From: Galeopsis tetrahit | Lineage: Eukaryota; Streptophyta; Magnoliopsida; Lamiales; Lamiaceae | Assembly: GCA_963675135.1 (NCBI GenBank) | Contig: OY776125.1 | Location: 65,361,441-65,425,440, forward strand | DNA length: 64,000 nucleotides | Reading direction: 5' to 3' | In this document: piece after piece, positions 10,528 to 22,470 of the stretch | Position numbering within the stretch: the first letter of the stretch is position 1 | How the letters are laid out: each line of letters opens with the position of its first letter | Translations under genes and position numbers: made by a program | The notes under the pieces: model-generated | The model's database searches: none | Told to the model about the DNA's origin: nothing | What the model saw: the letters and a program-made list of their open reading frames with translations, nothing else

Positions 10528-11516
10528 TATCCTTGACAATCATCCATACATGATCGTAATTAAACTTTTGTTTGAGTCAGAGGTCCTTGCTTTCTTTGAT
10601 CGTCAATGTTTAGATCAAAATCCAATCTAGTAGAGTTGTTAATTGTGTCTGAGTCAGAGGTCCTTGCTTTCTTTGATGAATCATTGGAATCATTATACCG
10701 TGGAGAATATAGTGGACGATCCTTGACAATCATCCATACATGATCGTAATTAAACTTCTTATCGCGAGTGCAATCTCAAAATTTCTTTTGTGCCCTACGC
10801 ATTATATCTTCGTTGTTGGAGGCGCTCCTGTAGACACTAGAAACAATATTATAGCAAGCGTTAGAAATATTTACCTTCGGCAATAATGTATTAACCCAGT
10901 GTGGTTTTGCTTGTTGGACACGTAGTTTATGAGCAACAATGGGGCGATTCTCATTATAGTAATCAATGACTCTATTCCAAAATGTCGACGATTTTTTATC
11001 ATTGCCGATTATGAGATCATCACTTATCGTTACAAAATAATTTGCCAACTGCTTGTTTTCTTCTGTTGTTCACTTGTTAGACAAATGCTTTTCACAAGCG
11101 GTGCACTCTTGATCTGAAATTTCTAAATCAATCGGGGTTGATGGTTGAGATAGTTGTGTCTCCAGGACGAATGTTGGAGTTGCTGGTTCTTTGCCACTCC
11201 GATATCTCGACGACATCCCGGTTGCTCGTGGACTAGACAATATTTGAGGCGAAGACTGGCCGAAATGTTGCCTCGATGAGTGTTACCAATATTCGAATGT
11301 CGGAGTGGAAAAATTTGATGGAAAAGAGTTGCTCGAGTTATCAACGAAATTTACGTGACCTTGAAAATTTTGAGAATATGAAAAAGTATGGGAAATTTTT
11401 TCGTAATTGGGTGGAAATTGAGTGGACAAGCCAAATTGAGAATATTTAAAATTTTGTGGATTTAATGAATTTTGAGAGAGGAGAATTTCATCCATCATAT
11501 TAGAATGATTGAACAA
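10528..11516 (-). pseudogene. PIF/Harbinger ORF1-like / NAM-associated C-terminal domain pseudogene
   Basis: Minus-strand translation gives, from the N-terminus (11516), an N/S/F/Q-rich leader, then a Myb/trihelix-like stretch (about 11080-10930) containing FWNRVIDYYNENRP, then a segment ending RRAQKKF and, past a TGA, FNYDHVWMIVKDRPLYSPRY. This is the usual order of the Myb-like ORF1 of plant PIF/Harbinger transposons and of host proteins with a NAM-associated domain. Breaks: a frameshift near 11283, TGA after SNK at about 11071 and TGA at 10776. Part of the 3' end is duplicated locally (CCTTGACAATCATCCATAC at ~10530 and ~10721; GAGTCAGAGGTCCTTGC at ~10575 and ~10651). No DDE transposase gene is visible nearby. 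Confidence 0.6.
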
Positions 11517-13328
11517 ATTTCTACGAAATTCTTTATTATTTTTGTCTATTTATTATGGAAACAAAAATTTCAAGAACACAAAAATGAAAATGGATCGAGA
11601 TAGAAAATAAAGTGGAGTGAAGACAGTACGAGGTAAAATTTTAGTGGAAGAGTGAGAAAGAAAAAATGTGCATGCATGTGATGCATTTATAGGAAAAAAA
11701 ATTGACCGTTGTATGAATTGAAATTTTGAAGATGAAATTAAAAAAAAAAAAAAAATTGAAATTCAACTCAACAGTAATTAAAAAAAAAATAGAAAGGCAT
11801 GAATTGTAACGGTAATATAGGAAGCTGAATAAAAAAAAAAAAAACATGTATTTTATGTGGGCCAGACCCACTTTTGCAGCAAAAAGTATAGTTCGCCTGC
11901 ACTAACTCATCCGAGAGAAAAAAACTTTTGAAGTTATAACTCTCATTCACAATGATAATAACTCTCTCATGAGAGTTATAACTCTTGAATAACCCACTAA
12001 TGTAAAAGAAAGTACGGAGTAGTTTATAAAAAAATAACTTTTATTGAGAGTAACGAAAAAGAAAAAAAGTTGTATAACTTTTATTGGGATGAAGGAAGTA
12101 TGTGTTAAGCATATTATATTATTTGCAAACTTTCATTTTTAAACGTTTCACTATTATTTGTAAACACGAATAAGATTTTTTTTATCAAATATTTTACCCT
12201 CACAATACACACTTATTTACACTACATGTCATTACTTTTTCATTCTTAAAAATCAATTTCACTTTATAACCTTTATTGAATTGACTTCTTTGTCCCTCAT
12301 TTGTATTAGGAGTAAAGTAAATATTACTATTTTTTTCTTAAATTTTTTGTCACTATTTACTTGAAAATAATTATGGGATGGAAGGAGTAATTTCTATTTC
12401 ACTTCCAGTAACATTTATAGATGAACTCATACTAATAATTTAATATATACTCAATTCGTCCGTCTATAAGTTTCTCATTTTGGTATGTTCGTCTATAAAC
12501 TTTTTATACACTTTTTGACAAACATTTTTTTTTTAATTCTTATACTTCACTTTATATCTTTTTTTTTTCTCTCAATCATATCACTTGTACTATATTTATT
12601 ATTTCATCATTTTTTTTAATCTCAGTATCCAAAAGTAGTGGGAAACTTTTAAACTGATGAAGGTGATATTTAAATGTAATAAATTACACTGTATAATAAA
12701 TTACAAATGAGTTTTTACCTTAACATTATTGAAACAAAGTAAATCATACTCTCTTGCAATACATTTTAACTATCTCTACAAAGGAAAATTTTATTTTTCT
12801 CAATTGTCGTTTCATGTTATTTAATTAGTGAATTGAGATTTTTTTAAATCTCCATATAATTATTTTGCAACACTCTGAGAGAATTAAATGGCCTTAATTT
12901 TAATTTTGTTATTGTAGACATCAAAATTTTATTAAATATAAGTCTCATATGTTATGTAAATTATAATTTTAGAGAAAAGAATATATAATAATATCTTTAA
13001 AATTTGAGACTATATTTTTCTTTATTTCAAAGATTTGAAAATATATTCATCTTATTATCTATGTTGTTCATCTTTTATAAATAGAAGAGTAAAAATAAAG
13101 TTTTAGCAGTCAAGCGGAATAAGTCACAAATGACTACACCAACTTTCAACTATTAAATTGTAAGTTAAATAATTGTGACAAAAACCTGGAACAAGTCATT
13201 GAGACCCCACTATCACAAATTAAGTTTTTCTCTTTGAAGAGAGGAATCAAAAGATTAACGAGAGTTGTAAATCACAAATTCTTAATAAAAATATGTATAC
13301 GTTTTTTTTAATCCTTACCCAAACCATA
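11517..13328. other. AT-rich intergenic DNA with MITE debris
   Basis: No gene-like frame; A and T runs (11732-11758, 11829-11844) generate false short ORFs. Traces of degenerate Stowaway ends occur (GGGATGAAGGAAGTA near 12090, GGGATGGAAGGAGTA near 12375). One better preserved element is listed separately at 12450. Confidence 0.6.
12450..12666. mobile_element. Degenerate Stowaway-like MITE (217 bp)
   Basis: Left end CTCAATTCGTCCGTCTATAA and right end ...CTGATGAAGGTGA are imperfect inverted repeats resembling the Stowaway terminus CTCCCTCCGT, and each is flanked by TA (12448-12449 and 12667-12668), the expected target duplication. Internal DNA is AT-rich and non-coding. Confidence 0.5.
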
Positions 13329-14161
13329 TTGTTGGGAATAAAATGAGTTTTGATTATGATACCAAAACCCCCCTGAGACATGCCAAGTAGATAAGTCAAT
13401 ACAAATGAACATGTTTCAGGACTATTGGAACATGTAGACTAAGACAAGTAGAGAAGCTGATATGTTAGACAGCTCTTAGATAATTAGATGCACTAGTTGA
13501 GGGGGAATACATACTTATAAATTTATTCTGTCCAAGTCCCCTTAATGCTCAGTTTTTGGATTGACCCCAAATCTGCTGAAGGACAGGTATGCTGATCAAA
13601 ATCTAATCAGAGTGGAACAACCTATCTGAATATCAACTAAGTGGAATAGATCTTGAAGATCAAGTCTACTGCAATAAATGACAGTTTCAGAAGAGTTGTC
13701 CAGCAATATTGTCCCAGCACAATTAAACTAGAACAAGCTTTGAAGTTCAAGGCCAACTATGTTGATGAGGTCAAATCCACTTATCCAAGACTTATATGCT
13801 AAAAGAACTACACAAGAAGACATGGAAAGAGGAAGAGCCAAGTCATCTGAAAAGAGCATGCCAACACTGCTGATAAGCAGACTCTGCTGAAACTGAAAAG
13901 TAGAGTTGTCCAAGTGATAAGGAATGTTGTCCTTATCTCAGGATCATTGATAAGAAGAGATGTCCATGTTTGACCAAGTGAATCTTGAAGTCAGACATTG
14001 GGAAAAGTGCTGCAGAATGAAGACAAAGTGGTTACAGTCGTTTATTTCCCAAATTAAGGACATGTCACTATCAGAATCTGTCTTCCAGTTTGAAGATTTC
14101 AAGGAAGACATTTATAGACATTTGAGGCTGCCTCTCCAACGGGAAAATCCTCAAATTTGTC

Positions 14162-14169
14162 TATAAATA
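14162..14169 (+). promoter_or_regulatory. TATA box of family A solo LTR
   Basis: TATAAATA inside CTATAAATACAGAAG, about 890 bp before the LTR end, at the U3/R position seen in the other copia LTRs of this window. Confidence 0.55.
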
Positions 14170-14996
14170 CAGAAGTGTGAAGACCATTTTGAAGGATCCA
14201 ATCTACAGAATCCAACTACAACTATTCTGAAGCTTCAAAGTCCTAAAAAGACATTCTTAGTCTTCAAACACTTCATTCTAAGCTGAACCTCATTGTGAAT
14301 CCATACAAAGCTTAGAGAGATATCCTATCCTTATACACTGAACCTCATTGTAAATGATATCTCATTAGTTGAAACCTTACTTCAACCCTTATACCTTTCA
14401 AGAGAGAAAGCTAGAAGGTTGTAGTAGTAGAAGTGGAAGGAACTAACTGTTGAGAGAAGAACAGTTCAGTTCTGAGTTGAGAAAGGGTACTAGGACTCTA
14501 AACATCCTAGGGATCAAGGCAACATGGAGTGGTGTGGTTGATCAAGTGCACCTTGGCACTATAAAACAAGTTAATTCCAAGAGTGAAGGAATTATCCTGT
14601 TAAATCAGGGAAAGTGGATGCAGGAGCTTGAGTCTCTGAACCACTATAATCTCTTGTGTTGAATGTCTTGTGTTGATTTACTTTCAAGCATTTACATTCA
14701 TTCAACACTGCACAAACTGGACTTTCAAAGACATATTCACAAGACTGTGAAACACAGATTTGGACGAGTTCCCTGAACTGGATAAGACTGTTAAGGAGAT
14801 TTCAGAATTAAAAGGAGTTTAAACTAAATGGCCAACTACTAATTCCGCACATATAACTCCCTTAGATATTTATTCAACTAAGTACTCAATAGTACTTAGT
14901 AGTTTGATTATATATAAAGAGTTAATCATATCAGCAGAGTTGTCCAAGACAACCTTGCTGAAGACTGGTTTGATCAAAGTTTGAAAAGATTTGCAT

Positions 14997-15031
14997 ACAA
15001 GTGTATTCCCCCCCCCCCCCCATACACTTGT
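14997..15031 (+). repeat. C-loop hairpin near 3' end of family A LTR
   Basis: Arms ACAAGTGTAT (14997-15006) and ATACACTTGT (15022-15031) pair perfectly over 10 bp and enclose one T and fourteen C. It ends 23 nt before the LTR terminus. The same arrangement with different stem sequence occurs in LTR families B and C. Confidence 0.85.
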
Positions 15032-15060
15032 TATATACTCCTTTAGGACCAACACATACA

Positions 15061-16085
15061 TATCATCATCACCATCACTATTGCCATCCCCTATATCCGA
15101 CCCAGACCCAAACCCACCATCCATATATTGCATCATCACATTGAATCAGTCTCGCAATTGACTCGAAAACACTTCTCTTGGCTTTTGCGCCCTCTCGGTT
15201 GTCGCCAACTTTAACTCTCTCCTGGTTATCTCCAACTCATTGCGAAGGTGGAGCTCCGTATCTTCATCCTCTTTGGATGCTCTCTCGCACTCTTGTGCAA
15301 TAATCTCGTTTAAGTCGGCCTGAATGTAGCGTAATGAACCCGATGATGTCGAGTCAGAGTCGAAGACGCATTTAACCTTGCTTACCTTACCCAGACCATG
15401 AATGCATCCATGAATTTTTTTTTACTTTCTAGACGTACAACTCGAACAAGTCGGGTGTTTGGCTCGAACCGTCTGAAGGCTGCCGTGACATTTAGGAGGC
15501 CTCCTCCTACACCTTATGTTGTATGTGTTTAAAATAATTTATTAAATCTTCGAATACAATTATAAGTTGTATATATGAAGTATATATGTATATACTTACC
15601 AATATATCAAACATATGTGTATTTCCCCTCGTCAAAGTAGTGAAACCTTTCAACGATTTCCTACGCTTTAGCAAGTCAATCGATCTCCTTCCCCTATATT
15701 TTGATGATGCGTGCATATATACTTAAACAAACATAAAGATAGATATTTCACTTAAAATATGTGTAATTAATATGAATACTTACGATTTTCCGGGCAATGT
15801 CGGCTGCTTCACGAGATCCACATTCGTGACAAACATAAATAGTCAATTTTGTTTGAACTTCTCACACTTTGCTTTCACCTTAGGATGATCCTAGTATGCA
15901 AGCATTGTGTTCCATATGGTGTCGTCCCAACCCGACCTTATTTTCATGAATCTAAACTCATTTTTCTAATAGTTCAGCAGATCAGAGTACCGATTGGTTG
16001 CCCTTTTAAGAAATAACCTGTACACCTCTTGCAAGACAATGGTCCTTTCGACTGTACTCCATTCATACAACATTGAGTCATTGAG
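15061..16085 (-). pseudogene. En/Spm (CACTA)-like plant transposase-associated protein, decayed
   Basis: Minus-strand translation from about 16070 gives WSTVERTIVLQEVYRLFLKR and then RSGWDDTIWNTMLAY, followed by DHPKVKAKCEKFKQN. This looks like the plant transposase family of En/Spm elements (Pfam PF03004 type). Then come CHECGSREAADIARKI with a GTAAG donor near 15780, a second exon with KYRGRRSIDLLKRRKSLKGF (about 15710-15640), and a charged coiled-coil tail (about 15330-15140). Two TAG stops stand where Trp is expected, and there are frameshifts. Identification is from pattern memory, not a search. Confidence 0.45.
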
Positions 16086-16108
16086 TATGTTGGAAAGTCA
16101 CTAACGGT

Positions 16109-16423
16109 ATGTTCATTTTGGGGTTTTGAAATTCGAATTTTAAAATCTAGTGGATTTTATAATTCTAATGATGTGTATGTTTGTTTGGGTTTGTTATAGG
16201 AAGTAGAATATGATTTAACTTTATGTTAAAGACTTTGTTGGTGTTTATATAGAATTTATAGGTATATATAGGGTTTGTAGGTATTTATAGGGTTGACTTT
16301 TGTAGTATTTATATGTATTTGTAGGATAGGATCTTAAAATCATAATTCTAAAATCTCAAAGTACAATGAGTGTTAGATTTAAAAATTCTAAATTCGGATT
16401 TTACATCCCAAAACAAATATACT
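16109..16423. mobile_element. hAT-like MITE (315 bp) with 8-bp target duplication
   Basis: Ends ATGTTCATTTTGGGG and, reverse-complemented from the right, AGTATATTTGTTTTGGG form an imperfect inverted repeat that extends ~40 bp. Flanks CTAACGGT (16101-16108) and CTAATGGT (16424-16431) differ at one base, as expected for an aged 8-bp hAT duplication. No coding capacity. Confidence 0.7.
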
Positions 16424-16431
16424 CTAATGGT

Positions 16432-17192
16432 TTAGATTAGTGCAAATCGCATTTTTTTTTTCTTTCTAGCAACATCATACGTTGTCGCCCCCATTTTTCC
16501 ACAAACATTTCAAATCAGTTACTAGTGATTGTAAAAACATCTCGAGGTTATCCTTGAACTTTTAGGGCCACGCACAAGAATCGAAAAGAACATGAATTGA
16601 TCCTTCATGCACATCCGTAAGGGTAGATTGTACTAAGTAACTATCATTGATCATGTCGAATATTATTTTCCATTTATCCCAAACGGCTAAAAACCATATG
16701 TGCTCAACCCAACCTAACTTTCCTAATTTCATATGCAAAATAAGAATTTGAATGGTCCAAATGTTTTCAAGTTAACGAGTCTGAAGGTGACGCATAACAC
16801 CAGAATCTTCAAAAGTGCAATTTGCATGTCACGTCATATATTTGGCAGTAACATTGGACATATACAATTTTACAAATGAGGAATTGTAGAAAAGTGGGAC
16901 ATCTTCTTAAATAGACGTTTCTTTTTTCAACCTACCATCCACATCAAAACTATTGGGCTTAGACCGTGGTTGACCACAAATCTTTCAAGAATTTAGTTCA
17001 TTGTCTACACCCTAAAATTACATGCAATTTTGTGCAGAACAATTAATTCTCTTCATCGGAAGACCCATCTCACTCATCAATTGTCTGTTATCGTCAAATT
17101 TCATGGGAACCCGATTTTTTGGAGGGAAAATCTTACGAATCAAGTCAACAACTTATTTTTAAACCCTTTCTGTCTGTCTATTTTATGTATTA
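16432..17192. other. Unassigned, possibly decayed transposon DNA
   Basis: No open frame of note on either strand. The minus strand has broken stretches with protein-like composition but with many stops, and I cannot name a family. It lies directly right of the hAT-like MITE and may be an extension of the CACTA-like pseudogene region. Confidence 0.35.
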
Positions 17193-18240
17193 ATGTTCAG
17201 TAATCGGGCATTGAATGACATTTATGTATGTGATTCGCATGATACAAATTTTGGTCCACTGCATGAAGCATGTCATAAAAACTATGCAACATTCTCATTA
17301 GTTGGTTCTTCAGTTTTTGGCTCCTCTTCCACGTTTCCAAAATCAAAGTTTAGACCACCAATTAAATCTTATATCATAGTGTGGTACAAAGTAAGTCCCG
17401 CCATGTGGCAAAAAACTATTTTTCCATTGAGAATGCTCAAGATGAGGCAACCAAAAGAATTTCAAATAAGTTTCTAAATACTACAGGAGAGAAAATATGA
17501 CTCTCAATGAAGAAAAGATTCAGATAGCTAAGGGGAGGGAAGCCATGCTGAAAAAAATGGAGGAAGAAAAAATCTCATTGGTTAACTTTGTTTTAACAGA
17601 TTGCAGTAAAGAAGGTCAATGAAGCTTTTAAAACTCAAATGAAAAATGTTGTGCAAAATTCCCTTATTGCATTTTTTGTTTGACAAATTGATGAAATTAT
17701 TGAAAAACTCAAGAAGATGGAGAGCTTTCAAGATCAATTATCCATTACACTTATTGACATGTCACCCTACCCCAGTGAAGATGATAATAATATAAAAAAT
17801 GGACAAAGAAAAAAGAGGAAGAGGGTCAGTAAAAAATGTGATAAAGGATAGAAGAAAAATCAGCTTGAAAAGAGGCTTGCAGTTGAAAAATTACCTGAAA
17901 AAATGTCAGCCATCATGTCAAGGGAAAATGAAAACCATGAATACCACATCCCTTTGATTCAAAGAGCTTGAAGGACTAAGTTTTTTGCGTGAAGCTAGGC
18001 CAACATCTAAGTCAGCTATAAAAGGAGTTATGATTCCAGGTGTTGTGGAAAAATGACCTAAAATAGAAAAATATGTAGTTGATAAAGGCAAAAAAGCCCC
18101 TACTAAAGATGAGGAGAAAGCTAGAGAAAAATCCCAATTCAAACTAGAATCAAAGTCCATGGAAGGATTTTCGTGCCTCTGAACAGATCATATGAGCACT
18201 CCACCAGATCTTCAAGGAGGAATTGGCACAAAGTTCATTC
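17193..18240 (+). other. Possible decayed retroelement extra ORF, family not recognised
   Basis: Broken plus-strand frames: a 94-codon frame at 17193-17477, then pieces with coiled-coil composition (MLKKMEEEKISLVNFV near 17550), acidic and basic patches (near 17770-17830) and another open piece to about 18180. Frames shift repeatedly and contain stops. Composition resembles the C-terminal parts of retroelement gag or extra ORFs, but there is no zinc knuckle or enzyme motif. Inference only. Confidence 0.3.
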
Positions 18241-19021
18241 AATATGAACACCCTTCGATAATTGTACATATTTATAGTCTCTCGTTATGTGATTGTGCTG
18301 CGTAGTTGTTTGTGTGATTTTGTTCCATGGAGTATGTATGATTGTTATGACGACAACGGGGAACTGGGTATAACGAAAAATAATACAACATATTCTGTTA
18401 TTGTTTAATTAAAATAGTTTATTCAATAAAATTTAGTAGATTAACAAATAGTGGCAAATTCATTTTGGTGAATTGTTATATAACTAAGATTATATGATTA
18501 TGTTAATTAATTGTTGAGGTGTTAGAATGGTATATGAGATTTGGTCAGAGTTACATTTAATTAGGAATTATATGTTTTTCATAATAATTAATTAAAAAAG
18601 TTTTATTTCACAAGATGTAATTAGGTTTGAATAAGAATTGATTTGTATATATATAATTATATATTTCATTCTCAAGTGTTGAGGCAAGGTTGTATAATTA
18701 GTAAGTGGAAAGGTCTTTTTTAATTTAATTAAACTAGGAGTATATAATTGTTATAAACTTTAGAAGTTTAATTGAGCTTTCATATTAAATTTATTATTTA
18801 TTTTAGGTGACAGACATCACGAGAATGATTAAAGTTGCACTTCCTTTATCAAACGTATTTCACGAGATTTTGAGGTGGAGATTTCTAATTTGTGTTTGTC
18901 ATCATTAAATGTGATACGTGATTATTTTGATATCCATGTGATATATGATTTCTAACTTATTACGTTTTGTCACTATTAAATGTCACATGTGATTATATTG
19001 ATGTTCATGTGAAAGATATAC

Positions 19022-19109
19022 GAGGATAGGTCATTTGACCTTTATAAATGAGGATAGGTCTTCTGACCTTTATAAACGAGGATAGGTCTTCTGACCTTTA
19101 TAAACGAGG
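19022..19109. repeat. 28-bp tandem repeat, 3 copies
   Basis: GAGGATAGGTC(A/T)T(T/C)TGACC followed by TTTATAAA starts at 19022, 19050 and 19078. Each unit contains the inverted motif GGTC...GACC. It lies inside the gypsy LTR remnant. Confidence 0.9.
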
Positions 19110-19140
19110 TGATGACATTGAACTATTACATATTGACTTA

Positions 19141-19205
19141 TACATGTTATTGAATTGTTATGGAATTATACATGTTATTGAATTGTTATGGAATTATACA
19201 TGTTA
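19141..19205. repeat. 28-bp tandem repeat, 2.3 copies
   Basis: Two exact 28-bp units starting TACATGTTATTG at 19141 and 19169 and a partial third at 19197. Same period as the neighbouring array at 19022 but unrelated sequence. Confidence 0.9.
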
Positions 19206-19593
19206 AGATGATTTAATTGCTTATTGTATTTAGTTTTGACAAACTTATCCCCACTGAGCTGTGGTTTGCTCACCCCTTATTTAACATTTTCAGATTAAGG
19301 AGGTGGTGGTGAGGAGGACGGTGAATGACAAAACAATTATCACTTTGTAAAATTAATTTAGACTAGTGTTTATTTATTTATTAAACTTTTTCATGAGATA
19401 GTAGATATTTGATATGATTAGTATTTTAAGCTTAAAATTCTTTTGAGTCTTTCGTTGTTTGTCAAGTAATTTTATTATTAAGTAAATTCATAAATCTCAT
19501 TGTTATAGGTAAAAATTTCAGTTCATGCCCCTCTTTTTTGAAATTGTCAAGTATTTTTATAAAATCTACTTATATGAAAATTGGGGCGTGACA

Positions 19594-20399
19594 TATTCAT
19601 ATAATCATGACTTACACATAAGTCATATATTAAGTGTTTGATGTTTTGTCCATTAAGACTTTTGTCATTAAGTTTTCATGCCATAACATAAGTCTGTCTA
19701 TCATGCTCCTTAAGTCATACTCAAATACCAACCCATATTCATGACATACAACCCATAAATCAAAGTCATATAGTCCACATATTCATGCTTATGTACTTAT
19801 ATAAATAATTACTAATTAAGTTAAGTATAAATGCTAACAATATGACAATAACATAACACATATTTACTTAGTCATGCTCCTATACAATATTGAGTGACTA
19901 TACTAGTTTTATAAATATATTTGCAACTACACATGTCCAAATAGTCACATACTCATGCTTTAAAGAAATAATACATACCTAATAAAATAATCCATATGAA
20001 CACATATAAACATTTTCACTTTCATATAAACATATTTTTCAACACATATGAACACCCTGGAGAACATATGTTCACGTTCAATGAAAAGTATTTTTGTGCA
20101 AAATCTGGTTGTTGTATTAAAGATCCACAACAGTTGAGGTGTTGTGGGAACCACGTCGATTTATAACGGTATTTATTGTTATAAATTCAAGGGATAAATT
20201 TATGACAATTTTTAATCGCGAATCCCTTCTAAACGAGAACGTCATGTGCATAATCCGTTGGCTGGGGAATAGGCCACATGAATTAAGTGTATGACCTCGA
20301 GGTCGAGGAAGTAGTTAAGGTGATCATGATCATTGATCGAAAATTCCTTGTTAACGCGAGCAATAAAACTACAAATAATGGTCGGATCACTGCCTGTCA
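19594..20399. other. AT-rich intergenic DNA, nothing recognised
   Basis: The left part is rich in CATA and AGTCATA words without periodicity; the short frame at 19960-20154 on the minus strand is low complexity. The part from ~20150 is more GC-balanced and probably belongs to the decayed copia element that follows on the minus strand. Confidence 0.5.
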
Positions 20400-22470
20400 A
20401 ATATAGAGTAAAAGATATAGGGTGACATCACCTCGCTTGTAGTGGAAGAGAGATGTGTCTTCTCGACTACATTGAAACCTCGGGGTCTTGAGAATACTAT
20501 TGAAACGAACAAACCAGGTGGAGACCATAGAGTACTTTCTTGAGATGACATACATGATCAGGAAAGTGAGGATCCATAAATTCAGGTGATTAAGCCATAT
20601 AAACAGTGTTCGTCAAAGCTCCATGAAGGAAAGAATTGTTCACATCAAGCTGATGCATGTGTTACTGATTTCGAACAGCTAGACACAAGAAAACGCAAAA
20701 ATTTGCCGCCTTGACCACCGAACTGAAGGTATGCGAGAATTCAAGACCTTGTACTTGCGAAAATCCCTAGGCGACCAGATGAGCCTTGTAGTGATCAATG
20801 GAGTCATCTGTAAGATATTTAGTGTGAAAGACTCACTTTGAGCCAACTATGATCTCCGCTAGGAAACGAGGAACTAGTTTCCAAATGTTATTATCATGAA
20901 GGGAATCAAGCTCGGCATGCATGGCAGCCATCCAATAGGGATGTTTGAGACTCGATTTGAACCATTTTGGTTGTTGGACGCTCCAAGCTCGAAGAGCATT
21001 TGTGTTGTGGCAATGTCGGTGATGTGTCGAGGTTTGAAGATGCCAGACTTTGCCCGAGTGACCATCAGAAGAGATACAGAAGGAGTTGGGTGAGAAACGG
21101 ATGAGGCTGGGTCAACTATTTGAGGAACATTTGAGGGTCAGATAGTTGGGTAAGCAGCAACCAATGGTAGGGCAGTTGGGCGAGAAGCAGCTGGGCGAGC
21201 AATAAGTGGTAGTTGCGGAGTGGTCGAACAACAACTGGGGTTAGATTAGTTGGGAGAGCAGTTGAGTGCAGATTAGGACAAAGTCTGCATGGCGAGCTTG
21301 AAGAACGACCAAGAAATAGGTTAGGCGTCTATCGAGGAAAATAGAGGGCATTACAAATAAGTTGATGTCTAGAGAGTCATTGGCCGAGGATGAAGCATGG
21401 ATATTTGAGAATATAAAAAAAAAAAAAACAGATTCATGAAACTGAGCATGTCGAGTTGTGTAGAAGCGATAAGTAATTATTAGCAACAATAATGTTATCG
21501 TCACCAGAGTACGAAAGGAGAGAGTCCAAGTCTGAAGAGTGAGGAGTCATATGAGTTGACACACAATTATCAAGGAACTAATCAGAGGTTGAAGGCTGCG
21601 AGAGAGTGTATTGAGTGTCAAGAGCATGAGCGAGATTGACAGCAGATGAGGCCAAACGAGCATAAAGCTCAAGATAGCAACCAACATATTTTCCTTACTA
21701 TCAACAAATCTAATAGGTTGGGCGGAGGGAGGGGGTGAAGAGGAGGATGGGATCCTAACGACGATGAGCTAGAACCAGCCAGTTGGCGAGACTGTTGACC
21801 ACCAGACTTGGTGCTAAAGTGAGAATCTGCGATAAAAACAAGAACACCTACAGGCGATGAGTCCATCAAGCTAGTGAATTGCTCGTAATTGAGAGCTTGA
21901 TGAATAAGGTCACGGAACACAAACATGGGCGACATAGCCATGCGAGTGTTCGAGAAGCCAGCAAACTGGGAACCGAGACCCGTGAGAAATCGATGGCACT
22001 TGTCACCATCATTAACACATTTGCCAAGGCAAGCTGATCATAGAGAGCACAACATTTCGTGTTGTATTTATCAACAAATTGAGAACCTAAACGAAGAAAG
22101 AGCAATTGGTTGATACTAGAGATCGAGACATGGCCTGAAAGTTGATTCGAGGGCAACCCATAGAACACGGGAGATCGAACAGTCGGTCGATGACTTCAGC
22201 CATGGCCTCCTCAAAGAGGGAAAAGAGAAGACGACTAAAGATATTCAGATCCTTCTCAAACCAAGCGCATAGTTTGGAGTCGATTCACCAAATGTGGTGA
22301 TCGACTGAGCCAGCGTGGCTATCGTGCCATGAACACGAGAGAGAATGTCTTGACTCGATATAACTGAAAGCACTTGATTTCGCCAAAAAAGGTAGTTGGA
22401 TGAGGATAACCTAATGGTCAGAAAATTAACCAAAGTATTGAGAAGGGTGGAGGGGGGAGCCGACTCCACT
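20400..22470 (-). pseudogene. Ty1/copia polyprotein remnant: gag N-terminus and reverse transcriptase, protease/integrase lost
   Basis: On the minus strand the N-terminal part (22469-22245) reads as a copia gag start with VNFLTIRLSSSNYLFWRNQV. Further gag pieces follow to ~21669 in shifted frames, ending in a P/S-rich stretch. Zinc knuckle, protease and integrase core are not found; the segment ~21480-21100 is a P/S-rich linker with RP and PS words. Then MVTRAKSGIFKPRH (from ~21065) opens an RT domain continuing to ~20500 with SFLHGAL and VLYGLH, analogous to the copia RT motifs SAFLNG and LYGLK. Many stops and frameshifts. It is a different lineage from the SIRE-type elements. LTRs not found. 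Confidence 0.7.

Larger units (their letters stand above)
13329..15054 (+). mobile_element. Solo LTR, SIRE-type copia family A (1,726 bp)
   Basis: Begins TGTTGGG and ends CCAACA, the terminal inverted repeat of this family. Flanked by CATAT (13324-13328) and CATAC (15055-15059), a target duplication with one mismatch. The first ~93 bp match the truncated 3' LTR at 10435; its 3' end matches, in reverse complement, the fragment at 50672. A TATA box lies at 14162-14169. No primer-binding site or polypurine tract is adjacent, so it is a solo LTR made by LTR-LTR recombination. Confidence 0.85.
18500..19593 (+). mobile_element. Remnant of a Ty3/gypsy (Tekay/Del-like) LTR, 3' part
   Basis: The right end ...TTGGGGCGTGACA (19593) has the form typical of Tekay/Del LTR termini, and upstream CCCACTGAGCTGTGG...TTTTCAG (about 19249-19294) followed by GGAGGTGGTGGTGAGGAGGA fits the same LTR class. 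No matching 5' terminus (TGTCACGCCCC-like) is found to the left, so the left limit given is approximate and the LTR is probably truncated. Confidence 0.4.

Noticed and set aside
11641..11950. Minus-strand F/L-rich frames
   Set aside because: Translated poly-A/poly-T tracts.
15008..15021. C14 run as a possible sequencing or assembly artefact
   Set aside because: An independent family A copy (50706-50718) has a homopolymer at the same place, and both are enclosed by complementary arms, so the tract is real although its exact length may be uncertain.
14870..15139. Minus-strand 89-codon frame with D/G-rich start
   Set aside because: It crosses the LTR boundary at 15054, so its N-terminal half (tail of the CACTA-like pseudogene) and C-terminal half (LTR) are unrelated.
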